Shown here: one piece after another, positions 14,501 through 25,890 of the stretch
Layout of the letters: every line of letters starts with the position of its first letter
How positions within the stretch are numbered: the first letter of the stretch is position 1
Source: Xiphophorus maculatus
Lineage: Eukaryota > Chordata > Actinopteri > Cyprinodontiformes > Poeciliidae
NCBI RefSeq assembly: GCF_002775205.1
Contig: NC_036445.1
Coordinates: 2,934,802-2,998,801, forward strand
Direction: 5' to 3'
DNA length: 64,000 nt
The notes under the pieces: generated by a model
Told to the model about the DNA's origin: nothing
Database searches by the model: none
Seen by the model: the letters and a program-made list of their open reading frames with translations, nothing else
Made by a program: the position numbers and the translations under genes

Positions 14501-15130
14501 ACACTCATTGGTCATGTTAAGAAATCTTGCCAGTAGAAACTTGGACCCACTTTTGCCTTATGAACTGCCTTCATTCATCACAGCATAGATTCCACAACAT
14601 GTTGGAAACATTTTCTTTGGGCCACATCACCACAATAGCATCACACATTTGCGGCAAACCGTTGGCTGAATATTCATGATGGAAATCTTTCATTCCACCC
14701 CAATTCAAAGGAGCCCTATTAAACTGAGATGTTGAGATTATGGGGCTGTTGGATTACAAAATACAAAATATTTTTGTGTTCAAGAAATAGGTTTTAGTTT
14801 ATTTGAACTTCACAGTGACCTGCTGGGAGTCGCCAGTCGTCTTAAAGGGATGCGCATGATCAGGTGGGCTGTGGCATTAAAATGCTCAGATGCTTCTAAG
14901 TGAGTTTATATGAATGTTGTTGCAAAGATCAATACTAATCTGACCAGGCCAGATCACTATAATCTGTTATTGTGCAGTCTAACGTTGAGAAAACATTTGT
15001 ATTCTAGCAATTACCACTAACTGGATATTTTCTTCCTAACCACATCAAGCTGCTGCCATGTGATTGGATGATTCACAGTTTGCATCAGCGAGAAATTGAA
15101 CAAGTATAACTAAAACAAAGAGGTTTTTGA
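14500..15130 (-). mobile_element. Internally deleted Tc1-like DNA transposon relic
   Basis: From memory of a common fish Tc1-like element family, both ends are recognisable: near 14545-14720 a stretch resembling the 3' part of the transposase gene in reverse orientation, and near 15020-15100 a stretch resembling the terminal region (TGCTGCCATGTGATTGG at 15050-15066). The middle of the transposase gene is missing, so this is a non-autonomous or decayed copy. Exact termini and target-site duplication were not resolved. Identification rests on recall and needs a repeat-library search. Confidence 0.5.
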
Positions 15131-17323
15131 GTGTGCATATATGTTCATAATCAAATACGTTTACGGTGTGGCTAAGGGTAAAGACATCATGCAATAATCA
15201 ATTAAATTTTAAAAGGTTTTAGGAGTTGTTTATAGATGTTCTTTTTTGGTTTATATTTAGAAATACAGCAGTGACTTTTACTTTGAGTATGAGCTTTTTT
15301 TATGTCTTAGTCTGAGAAAGGAAAGACTTTTCTATTGAACTCCATTCAAAGCACACCTTTCTTATCTTCCCCATACTTCCTGTCACAATATAACTCTTAA
15401 GGGTAACAGAAACCAAAAGATTAGCTCTATAAAAGTGAGCACATTTATTTTGAAATAACAATCAATCTTAACATATATTTACAGAGTTTACGGAACCACA
15501 GTGCAGTTCCCGTTCAGTCAGAGCTGAAATAAAGTTACAGGTAAAGCAAATTTCCCTTTCTAAACAACGGTGAGAATAAACAGAAGTACATAACCTAACA
15601 AAAAGAAAAAAAAATAAAACAGACTTTTGTTCCAACACCTCAGAGCGAGGGCTGGATCATCAGACATGCATACGTTGGCGCTCACCGTTTCACACCCACA
15701 GTCTCACATTGTCAGGAAGCGCTGACTATAAAGACCAGATGAGGGTGACTGGTAAAGCGTACCGTCACCAAACAGAACTTCAGAACTACTGCAGGCCTGA
15801 AAACCGAACTTTCTCACATTTCTTTCACACAAGGCATTCTCAGGCTGCAACACCTGCAGGCAGCATTGATGTTAAGACAAAGCAGGAGCGCCGCTGAAAT
15901 ATAACCGAGACGCATTGGTTTAAAACAATGTTGGTGCAAATTGTGATCGGTAATTCTCACCTCACTTCTTATCTAACACTTTTAGTTTTGGCCAACAGTC
16001 ACTATAGCTTTTAATGTGCAAGTTCACTTCTCCATTAATGGCACAATTTTCTTCTTTTTTGCAGCTTTTCTCATCCTATTGCGCTAACAGACAGTAAATG
16101 AGGAACATGAACTTCCTGTAACCTGCCACAATGTCATGCTGGGGAAAATACTTGTTTGCATTGCAAATTTGCTGTCAACATCTCTGTAGAACCTGGCGGG
16201 TGATGCAATCATGCAGACAGTTTTGTTATTCAAGCAGGTATCTTTCTTACAGTTTTATATTTGTTTAGTTAAACTGATGAGCAACCAGTTTGAAGGCTGA
16301 AGCTCACTGTCTCAGCTGGTAATCCTAGAGAATAAGCCGCAGATCAGTGAAGTGTTGATCACTTTTAACAGTGAGAGCTACAATGGTTTGAAATAAAAGT
16401 TAATCATGAAATATACCATTTTAGTGCAGTGTAATATCTCACCATGTTGAATCAATACCTTGTAGAATCAGTCACTAACATGTTCCAGTATTATATATTA
16501 GGTTCAACTATCCACTATTTAGTGGAATCGCAGTAAAGGGGGTTACGTTTAGATGTTCACCATATTTGTCAGAGTTTTACTTGTGAGAAGCATTTTGCAT
16601 GTTGTCCAAAACTAAACTAAAAATAAACTTCTTCCACATGTCTTCCACAATGTGGTAAAGTTTGGGTTGTGTTTAGCTGTGACAGCATCAGCCGACCTGC
16701 TGCTGCCATCAACTTCTCCATCTAGTGATCATATGTTTGTCCCTGTCTTTTAGTGTTTAATCTGGATTTCATTCTCAGCTACCAGAGTTAAAGGGGCTGA
16801 ATATAGTTTTTAAACCACTTTTTTAATTGGTAAAAGTGACATGACTTTCCTTCCACTAAAAAATGTGTTACTATGTGTTTCTCTATCACATTAAATCCCT
16901 ATTCAATATTTGAAGTTTGATTTGTCATGTGATAAAACATGAACATGTCAAGGGACATGAACAGATCGGTAACCTACATTTCAGCAAGTCACAATTTAGC
17001 CCACAATTATGAAAAAAAGCCGAATCACAATCTCACAAACTCAGTTTCTTGCGTTTTCTTATTCATTTTTTGTTAAAAAATGTAAATTTAAATACATACA
17101 TAAATAAATACATAAATTAAAACAACAAAAAATGGACAGCATTTTTGGCAACAACCACAAGCTACAGGCATGCTGAAGTGCTGATGTTATCATTTAGTTT
17201 TAGTGAGTTTGCAAAAAGCGTGTGCAGTACGACCACAGAGCTGCAGACGATAAAAATAAGGAGTAAACAGGCTGTTTTTTTGTAAAACCACAACTTTTGC
17301 AGCAAATCTGTTATGTAGAACAT
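15131..17323. other. Downstream flank of receptor gene A
   Basis: No coding exon was found. The part nearest 17323 is presumably the 3' UTR of the - strand gene A. From about 16750 the sequence is repeated, diverged, from about 20950, marking one side of the tandem duplication described separately. Confidence 0.5.
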
Positions 17324-19051
17324 TCAAACACTAAACATTGTTTCTAAGTTGGGCCTCTGATGATAAACCTTGACCTCTGCATAGGTGACTTCCTCAGGTT
17401 TTGCAGATGCTCTTGGTATTTTAGTCAGTGAAGATCCTGAATTTCTGGTTCGCTTAGGCCTCACATCAGCATACAGCACTTCCTAAAACAAGAGTGAGAA
17501 AAAGGGTTTATTCACAACCATTTCTCTGTAGTCACAACAATTATATAAAAAACCAGATAAGCACAGATATTTGAATAAAATTTCAATTTACCTCTGTGCT
17601 CACTGGGTCCTTGTAGATATAAGATGGTCTGTTCACACTCGCTACACGACTTGATGTGTCTAAAAACCGTAAAAGCCTCATTAGAGGAAGTGAAAAAAAC
17701 TCAAAATGCATTGAATGTTCAGAAAGAGAGTGATGAGAGATCATTTGCTCTGACCTATGTGGACTTCAAGTCTGCGAGCCGCTTTATGTCTACAAGAGGG
17801 AACGTAAAGAGCAACGATTAGATTTCTGAAATTGTTTGACTTCAAGTTTGTACGATTCAAATAGAGCACACTGGTTTGATTCCAGTTTATTTGGTAGATA
17901 ATTCCTTTAAAGAGATTCTTAATAACTGCACCCTGATACTTCTTAGCATTCCTTGTGTAGATCAGCAAAAGCCTCAAAATAAACACAATTTTAATTGCAG
18001 AAGGACAATCTCCCCACTTTTCTAAGTTTAATAATTTTTATCTTTTACAAAAGTAGGTGACTAAACAGAGTTATTCCACCACAACATGAGTACTGGTGAA
18101 AACAGACCTACCTTCTGACGAAGGTAAGGTAAGCTGCAGCCGTCAGGATCCCTAAAAGCAGCACAGCAGAGATGATGATCGCACAAAGTATCCCTGCAGA
18201 CATCTGTATCTGCTGGTTTTGTTCTGGGGCAGGCTCACCTAAAAAATGTCAAATGAAATTATTTAGAGCGCTAAAATTATTATTTTAGTGCTCAGATCAT
18301 ATGTTAAAAATTAAACACACAAAGTCAAGAAGTTGAATAGTTTCTCTAAGCTTATTTACAATAGTTTGGCATCTAACTAATGATTCAGTACTTACCAGTA
18401 ACAACAACAAGTTTGATGGTTTCTTTAAGTGATCCTCTGGTATACGTAGTTACAGTGCAGGTGTAAGTCCCTGAATCTGTGATTTTCACATCTCTAATTT
18501 TCAGTGACTGTTCGGTAAGATTCAATCTTTCCTTTAGTTGAGAATCTTTTATACTCATTCCATGCTGGGTGTTGAAAACAAGGATAATCATGGACTCAAA
18601 TTCCCACTGAACCTGAGTAATGTTTTCTGATCCTGGGGCTAACTGGCATTTCAAAATGACCTCTTTGCCAACATATCCAGTCGCTTTGAGTGTTTCTGCC
18701 TGAAGATCTGTAGAAAAAAAAAGTTAACATGCTGAAGAGCCGAACAGAGAGTAATTTGAATGAGTTTGCATTTCAAAGTTCACAATTATGTCATTTCTTA
18801 TTACTTGATAAATTAAATTTTCTTTCTCAGAAAATAAAACAATGTTCTGTTTTCTGAAAGATGAACCCTTCAAAAAACACTTAGGATGTTTCAATTCTGT
18901 CAAGAAACTTCAGATTTTTTTTTAGTGTGAACCATAACTATTCAGGAATGTAATAAATGAAAATGCGTCAGAATTTTAAAACAAGAGTCTCACCTGGAAA
19001 TGATGTGATGAAAATTAGAGCTACAACAAGGAGTCTGTTGCAGGTTCTCAT
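17324..19051 (-). CDS. TIGIT/PVR-like inhibitory receptor, single IgV domain, two ITIMs (gene A)
   Basis: Six coding exons on the - strand: 19051-18994 (signal peptide), 18707-18396 (IgV), 18238-18112 (membrane), 17789-17755, 17659-17592 and 17482-17324 (tail, stop TGA). They sum to 759 nt, or 252 residues, with matching phases. The IgV domain (about residues 25-122) has Cys40 and Cys103, ITQVQW (49-54), LVFNTQHG (62-69) and TYTRG (107-111). These correspond to the (V/I)(S/T)Q, AX6G and T(F/Y)PXG signatures of the nectin/PVR/TIGIT/CD226/CD96 group; the Pro of the last motif is replaced by Thr. A membrane helix lies at about 138-162. The tail has two ITIMs, VLYADV (Tyr204) and VTYAEV (Tyr234), which in known receptors recruit SHP phosphatases. 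Function as an inhibitory receptor for nectin-like ligands is inferred. A nectin-derived or SIRP-like identity is the alternative. Confidence 0.82.
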
Positions 19052-19060
19052 TGCAGCGAA

Positions 19061-19330
19061 CTACACGCCATAAAACACAGTTACTGAAGTTAATTATGTT
19101 ATTTTAACTTTATTGTCGCCTTTTAATCAACTCGGTAAAAACTTACCGTCTGTCCGTGGAGCGGAGACAGGAGCAAATTTAGAAATGTAAAATCATTTGA
19201 AGGCACAGGAGTAAAACCTTTTAGGAAGCGGAACAAAACCTAAACGAGACCACAAAGCAAAAGTTCCTCCAACAGCTCTGCCAATCCATTCCCCCGGAGT
19301 GTCCCAGTTGACCGAGATTATAAATGAAAT
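19061..19330 (-). promoter_or_regulatory. 5' UTR intron, non-coding exon 1 and TATA-like promoter of gene A
   Basis: The start-codon exon begins at 19060 after an acceptor (CGTGTAG). A good donor, ACG|GTAAGT, at 19146-19145 marks an upstream non-coding exon from 19147. A TATA-like TTTATAAT lies at about 19325-19318 on the - strand, and the same element is kept in copy B near 25105-25115. The transcription start would be near 19290. Confidence 0.55.
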
Positions 19331-21489
19331 CTGATTAAAATATTAACTACTTTTCACCATAAGCAGGAGCACATTAGTGCTACAGGAGGGATTTTACAAT
19401 TTTCAAAAGTTGCATAAGATACTAACATTAAGAAGCAATTAAAAAAAAAATCCCTGCCGAACTTTTCTGACTGACCGCCTGATGTTTCTAAGATTATCAT
19501 CGGTAAAGATGATTTCTGTCCTGCTCAACACTGACCTCTTGTGGTGAACTTCATGTAAGCGTTTTGGACATATCGCGTATGAGTTAAAAATACACATAAC
19601 CTTTATGGTGGTTAGAAATCAAGCATTTGCTAAAGAAAAAGTTTTTAAGTAATATTTTGTCTTAAACAACATATATGCCCACTCCACTGGTGTATTTTAA
19701 TGAAAAAAAAAGTTAAATATAAAGAATAGCAGTACAATTGTTACTAAGAATATTTTAACACACACACTTTTCTGTTTGTCAATAAATAAAAACGTAGAAC
19801 TGTACATAATATTTTCATTCCATGGTGTTTTAAGTGACACAGGATCTAAATATGACACACTGAAGTTTTTAGTTTTAACCTGAAATTTGAAAGTTGGTGT
19901 CATTTAGTTTTTGACCAGAATATGGCGTCACTTTGATTTTGTTTCATTTTCAAATGAAGAAAAGTGAATAAATTTGTTTTCACAGGAAGATGAGACTTAA
20001 TGATTGTAAAAGAGATCACGTTATTCTCTCAGAGGCCAGGTTGGGAAAACTTTTGCAGACGGAAAAGAAGACAGGAAAAACAAATAAAAGAAGAAAGTAG
20101 CTTAATTTACACGAGACACAACATATTTTCTGGTCAGTTAAATATCTGGCCGTCTTTGCTTTCTTCTTCCTGGTTATCAGGCTCTCAGTTTGTTGCATGT
20201 GCTTCGTCCGGAAAAGGTTAACACTTGTGGGCGGTCTCAGTGGTTGTGAAGCCAGCAGAGTTAGAGGTTAGTGGTTTTTCAAACCTTTAGTCACAACTGT
20301 TGCTTCTTAAAGGCCATTTATTATTAAAAATACACAAAGTTAGTTATATGGTGTTCAACTACCTGTTACAACATAAAGTAACTTGATGTGTAAAAACTTT
20401 TATCACAAGCTCGTGAAATCTCCTGGTGTGATTTGTAATTCACAAATGGGTAGACGCTGGTCATTATGGATAATAAAAACAGTTACATATCAATAACACC
20501 TTACCAGTACAATTGTTACTAAGAATATTTTAATACGCACACTTTTCAGACTTCTGTCAGTAAATAAAAACTTAGAACCATACATTATTTTTTCATTCCA
20601 TCGTGTTTTTAAGTGACAGGATATAAATGTGATGCACTCAAGTTTTTATTCTTAACCTGAAATTTGAAAAAGTTAAAGTGGTGGGGATGGTGTCCACGCA
20701 AAGATGACTTGTGTTACAAATTAGCGCTTTATAAACAAACTAAAAAAATAATAGAATAAACTGCAAATGGGAGATATTATGGATGTTAGCAATGGCTTTC
20801 TTCTCTTGCTCAAAGTCAGATTTGTAACTGATGGTTTTCTTGTAATGACTGAGCTGTGGATCTCTTAGACCTTCTCACAATGGCTGAGTTTATAATCAAA
20901 TAAAGGTTTAATTATCCAGGTCAATTAACTGATTGAGAAACTTGTGAGGTAGATTGTTTTCATTGGATTTTATTCAAGGCCACCAGAGTAAAAGGGGCTC
21001 AATATAGTTTTTAAGACAAGTTTTTGTTTGGTGAAAAATTACTATTATTTTAATTCCACTTCAAAAGGATGTAACTTTTTTGTTGCTGTATCACATTAAA
21101 TCCCAATACAAAGAGTAACGTTTGATTTGTCATGTGAAAATAATCAAGGGATATGAACAGTTTTGTTAGATATGATACAAAAACTACACACATCTGATAA
21201 TCATGAAAATGCTGGTTCACAAGCTCACATAAACACAAGGTCCCCTGCCTAGTTCACAAAAACCATAAATGAAAACATTTAAAAAATGGAAAACATTTTG
21301 GCAAGCAGCCATCACAAGTTATAGACATGCTGAAATGCTGATATTATCATTTAGCTAGAAGTTTGATTGAGTTTGTCAATAGCGTGTGCAGAACGACCAG
21401 AGAGCTGGAGATGATTTTATTTTTTTCATTAAACCAGCTCTGTTGCAGCAAATCTGTTCTGTACAACATTCACTAAACACTAAACTGTT

Positions 21490-24400
21490 TCTAAGTTGGG
21501 CCTCTGATGATAAACCTTGACCTCCCCTTAGGTGACTTCCTCAGCTTTTGCAGATACTCTTGGTATTTTAGTCAGTGAAGATCCTGAATTTCTGGTTCAC
21601 TTAGGCCTCACATCAGCACACAGCACTTCCTACAGCAAGCATCAGAAAAAGTGTTTATTCACAACCATTTCTCTACAGTGACGGCAATTTTATCTAAAAA
21701 AACAGACTAAAAACCAATTTTTGCTTCAAAATTTTCATTTACATCTGATCTCACTGGGTCCCTGTAGTTCACACTCACTACATGTCCCCGAGGGACACAG
21801 TCGAACGCCTTCTACAAGGCCACAAAACACATGTAGACTGGTTGGGCGAACTCCCATGCACCCTCCAGGACCCTGCTGAGGGTGTAGAGCTGGTCCAGTG
21901 TTCCACGACCAGGACGAAAACCACACTGCTCTTCCTGAATCCGAGGTTCGACTATCCAACGGACCCTCCTCTCCAGGACCCCTGAATAGACCTTGCCAGA
22001 GAGGCTTAAGAGTGTGACCCCCCTATAATTGGAGCACACCCTCCGGTCCCCCTTTTTGAACAGGGGGACCACCACCCCAGTCTACCAATCCCGAGGAACT
22101 GAACCCGATGTCAATGCGATATTGCAGAGTCACGTCAGCCAACACAACCCTACAACATCCAGAGCCTTAAGGAACTCCGGGTGGATCTCATCCACCCCCG
22201 GAGCCTTGCCACAGAGGAGCTTCTCAACCACCTCGGCGACCTCGTCCCCAGAGATTGGAGAGCCCAACCCAGAGTCCCCAGGCTCAGCTTCCTCAATGGA
22301 AGACATGTTGGTGGGATTGAGGAGGTCTTCGAAGTACTCTGCCCACCGGCCCACAACGTCCCGAGTTGAGGTCAGCAGCACACCATCCCCACTATAAACA
22401 GTGTTGGTGCTGCACTGCTTCCCCCTCCTGAGACGCCGGATGGTGGACCAGAATTGCCTCGAAGCCGTACGGAAGTCTTTCTCCATGGCCTCTCCAAACT
22501 CCTCCCACACCCGAGTTTTTGCCTCAGCAACCGCCCGAGCAGCATGCCGCTTCGCCCGCCGGTACCCATCAGCTGCTTCTGGAGTCCCACAGGCCAAAAA
22601 GGCCCGATCGGACTCCTTCTTCAGCCTGACAGCATTCCTCACCGAAGGTGTCCACCAACGGGTTTGAGGGTTGCCGCTATGACAGGCACAGACAACCTTG
22701 CGCCCACATCTCCGATAAGCCGCCTCGACAATGGAGGCACGGAACATGGTCCAGTAAGACTCAATGACCCCCAAATCCCCCGGTATGTGTTCAAAGTTCT
22801 GCCAGAGATGGGAGTTAAAGCTCCGTCTCACAGGGAATTCCGCCAGACGTTCCCAGCAGACCCTCACAACATGTTTGGGCCTGCCAGGTCTGACCGGCAT
22901 CCTCCCCCACCACCGGAGCCAACTCACCACCAGGTAGTGGTCAGTGGACAGCTCCACGCCTCTCTTCACCCCAGTGTCCAAGACATACAGCCACAGATCC
23001 GATGAAACAATGACAAAGTCGATCACCGAACTGCGGCCTAGGGTGTCCTGGTGCCAAGTGCATGTATGGACACCCTTATGCCTGAATATGGTGTTCATTA
23101 TTCAAGTTTATCTAGTAGATAATTCCTTTTAAGACATTCTTAATAACTGCACCCTGATACTTCTTAGCATTCCTTGTGTAGATCAGCAAAAGCCTCAAAA
23201 TAAACACAATTTTAATTGCAGAAGGACAATCTCCCAACTTTTCTAAGTTTAATACTTTTTATCTTTTACAAAAGTAGGTGACTAAACAGAGTTATTCCAC
23301 CACAACATGAGTACCAGTAAAAACAGGCCTACCTTCTGACGAAGGTAAGGTAAGCTGCAGCCGTCAGGATCCCTAAAAGCAGCACAGCAGAGATGATGAT
23401 CACACAAAGTATCCCTGCAGACATCTGTGTCTGCTGGTTTTGTTCTGGGGCAGGTTCACCTAAAAAATGTCAAATGAAATTATTTAGTGTTAATAATGAT
23501 CTGTTGAGCACTCAGATCATATGTTAAAAATTAAATACACAAAGTCAAGAAGTTGAATAGTTTCTCTAAGCTTATTTACAATAGTTTGGCATTTAACTAA
23601 TGATTCCTTACTTACCAGTAACAACAACAAGTTCGATGGTTTCTTTAAGTGATCCACTGGGGTATGTGGTTACAGTGCAGGTGTAAGTCCCTGAATCTGT
23701 GATTTTCACATCTTTAATTTTTAGTGACTGTTCTGTAAGATCCAATCTTTCCTTTAGTTGAGAATCTTTTATACTCTTTCCATGCTGGGTGTTGAAAACA
23801 AGGATAATCGTGGACTCAAATTCCCACTGAACCTGAGTAATGTTTTCTGATCCTGGGGCTAACTGGCATTTCAAAATGACCTCTTTGCCAACATATCCAG
23901 TCGCTTTGAGTGTTTCTGCCTGAAGATCTGTAGAAAAAAAAAAGTTAACATGCTGAAGAGCCGAACAGAGAGTAATTTGAATGAGTTTGCATTTCAAAGT
24001 TCACAATTATGATGTCATTTCTTATTACTTGATAAATTAAATTTTCTTTCTCAGAAAACAATGTTCTTTTCTCTGTCAAGATGAACTCCTCACAAAAACA
24101 CTTAGGATGTTTCACTTTTGTCAAGGAACCTAAGAAATTCCCATATTTAGTGTGAACCATAACTATTCAGGAATTAAACTGCATTGTAAAACTTCTATTA
24201 TAGATGTTATAATAGATGATAGATGGTCTATTATCTTCTATTATTTATTATCTTCTACTCTTGCATTATTAAGACAAATGTTTATTTTAATGCATTTTTG
24301 AGTTTGCAAATCTTGAGGATAATGTCTGTTCACACTAAATGTTTTTGAACAGAATTCATTGTGATGTTTGATAAAATTCATTATCAGATCAGAAATTTCG

Positions 24401-24834
24401 TTCATGCAATTTGAAACAAGAATTTAAATTGTTCTTAAGCAAAAATAAGTAGTTATTTTAACTTGACAGAGTGAGTAAAAATAATAGAGAAATGTGGCTC
24501 TTTAACAGAGGTGAGGACAGTTTTCTGTCTTGCATAATGTGAAATAATTATTTGGTTTAAATTGCAGTGTTGCTAAAACTTACAAAAACAATGTTTAGAC
24601 AACTTGCCTCTAGTTGGTAAATGAACTTCATGAACTTTAATTTCTGAGTAAAAACCAAAACAATTTTCTTGTCCTAAATTGCATTTTCAAGGCAGCATTC
24701 ATGGACTTTCATTTTCAAGTTAAACTACCTTCAAATGTTTTAGTGTGGTGCCAGAATTTTAAAATAAAAGTCTCACCTGGAAATGATGTGATGAAAATTA
24801 GATTTACAACAGGAAGTATGTTGCAGGTTCTCAT
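21490..24834 (-). pseudogene. TIGIT/PVR-like receptor copy B, tail destroyed
   Basis: Three exons are intact with copy A lengths and phases: 24834-24777 (signal, 58 nt), 23927-23616 (IgV, 312 nt) and 23459-23333 (membrane, 127 nt). The IgV keeps both Cys, ITQVQW and VFNTQHG, and unlike copy A has TYPSG, the full T(F/Y)PXG motif. The tail is broken. The 35-nt exon is missing. The next exon survives only as about 21743-21785, cut by the LINE fragment and with an internal deletion. In the last exon remnant (21629-21490) ITIM1 Tyr is Cys (TAT to TGT), a CGA codon is TGA five residues later, and ITIM2 Tyr is TAA. It could still yield a truncated membrane or soluble receptor if the membrane exon reads into the intron. 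Calling it a pseudogene rests on the tail only. Confidence 0.75.
21786..23103 (-). mobile_element. Non-LTR retrotransposon (LINE) fragment, endonuclease end plus N-terminal RT
   Basis: Read on the - strand, 23098-22130 is open for 322 codons. It covers the C-terminal part of an AP-type endonuclease (DTLGRSSVIDFVIVSSDL, then LSTDHYLVVSW) and the linker to reverse transcriptase (WAEYFEDLLN, GKAPGVDEIHPEFLKAL). A second frame (22075-21812) continues with VVPLFKKGD, SNYRGVTLL and QCGFRPGRGT, then breaks just before the first catalytic-Asp region. Both ends of the element are missing. The 3' half of RT and the 3' UTR, normally kept after target-primed insertion, are absent. One frameshift near 22080-22130 and others near 21810 make it inactive. 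Family: RTE/Rex-like, not settled. Confidence 0.85.
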
Positions 24835-25890
24835 TGCAGCGACTACAGATCATAAAAACACAATTAGTAAAACATTTTTTTTAATTTAATTGTCATTGAT
24901 TTATTTAAATCAACTTCGGAGGAACTTACCGTTTGTCCGTGGAGCAGAGGCAGGTGTGATGAAAGAACTGTTAAACCATTTGAAGGCGGAGCGGTAAAAA
25001 CTGTCAAGAAGTGGAACAAATGCTAAACCAAAAGCTGACCACAAAGCAAAAGTTCCTACAATAGCTCTGCCAGCCCACTGCCTCGGTGCACCAGTTGAGC
25101 AAGATTATAAATAAAATCAATGTGATATGGCGCTGCTCGAAAATACTCATTTCTTTTGACCCAAGCATCGACACTTTTAGGAATGATTTTATGATTTCCA
25201 ACAATTTGACAAGATATTTACAATAAGAAGTAAAAAAAAATGTTCTGAACTTATCTGACTGACCGCCTCATATTTCCAAAGACATTAGATTGCCGATGAC
25301 AAACATGACTCCTGTCCTATTCAACTCTGACCTCTTGTGGTGATCGTCATATAAACCTTCTCGATGAATCTCTTGAAATGCTGTGCATATTTTTTATGAG
25401 TTTATGGTGTTTTGAATGCAGAATTTGCTAAAATTGCTCCAATAAGTAATATTTCTATAGCACAGAGACCTACAGTACTTAACATTTGACCCAGATATGG
25501 CCTCACATCTGTTTTTGTTCTCTTTTCACATGAAGGATGATGAAGAAATACATTATGATAGGAGGATGAAACTTGTAAATATTTAATTTACTTATATACT
25601 GGACAGTTAAGTCTCTGGCAGTGACTCAGTCTTTGCTTTCTTCTTCTTGGTTATCAGGTTCTCAGTTCTGTTGCACGTGCTTCGTCCGGAAAAGGTTAAC
25701 ACTTGTGAGCGGTCTCAGTGGTGGTGAAGCTAGCAGTGTTATCAGGTTGTCAGTACTGTTGCACGTGCTTAGTCTGGAAAATGTTAACACTTAAGTCTCA
25801 GTGGTTGTGAAGCTAGCAGAGTTCGATGTTAGTGGTTTTTCACACCTTCAGTCACAACTATTGCTTCTTAAAGGTCATTTATTATTTGCG

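Larger units (their letters stand above)
16750..20330. repeat. Tandem segmental duplication, copy A
   Basis: This segment and 20950-25890 are two copies of the same gene-bearing block. Signs are the shared stretch near 16790/20990 (ending in GGGGCT(G/C)AATATAG), identical exon lengths in both genes, near-identical introns (the IgV exon is offset by exactly 5220 bp), and the shared promoter-distal block at 20210-20330 versus 25685-25890. The copies differ by point changes, small indels and a LINE fragment in copy B. Confidence 0.85.
20950..25890. repeat. Tandem segmental duplication, copy B
   Basis: This is the second copy of the block at 16750-20330, enlarged by about 1.3 kb of LINE sequence (21786-23103) that replaces about 230 bp corresponding to 17656-17883 of copy A. 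A further partial copy of the promoter-distal block (the TTGCTTCTTAAAGGC stretch) is seen near 26925, suggesting a third, mostly lost, unit. Confidence 0.8.

Noticed and set aside
22029-23132. + strand open frames over the LINE
   Set aside because: They are the antisense of the LINE endonuclease/RT region, which is clearly coding on the - strand.
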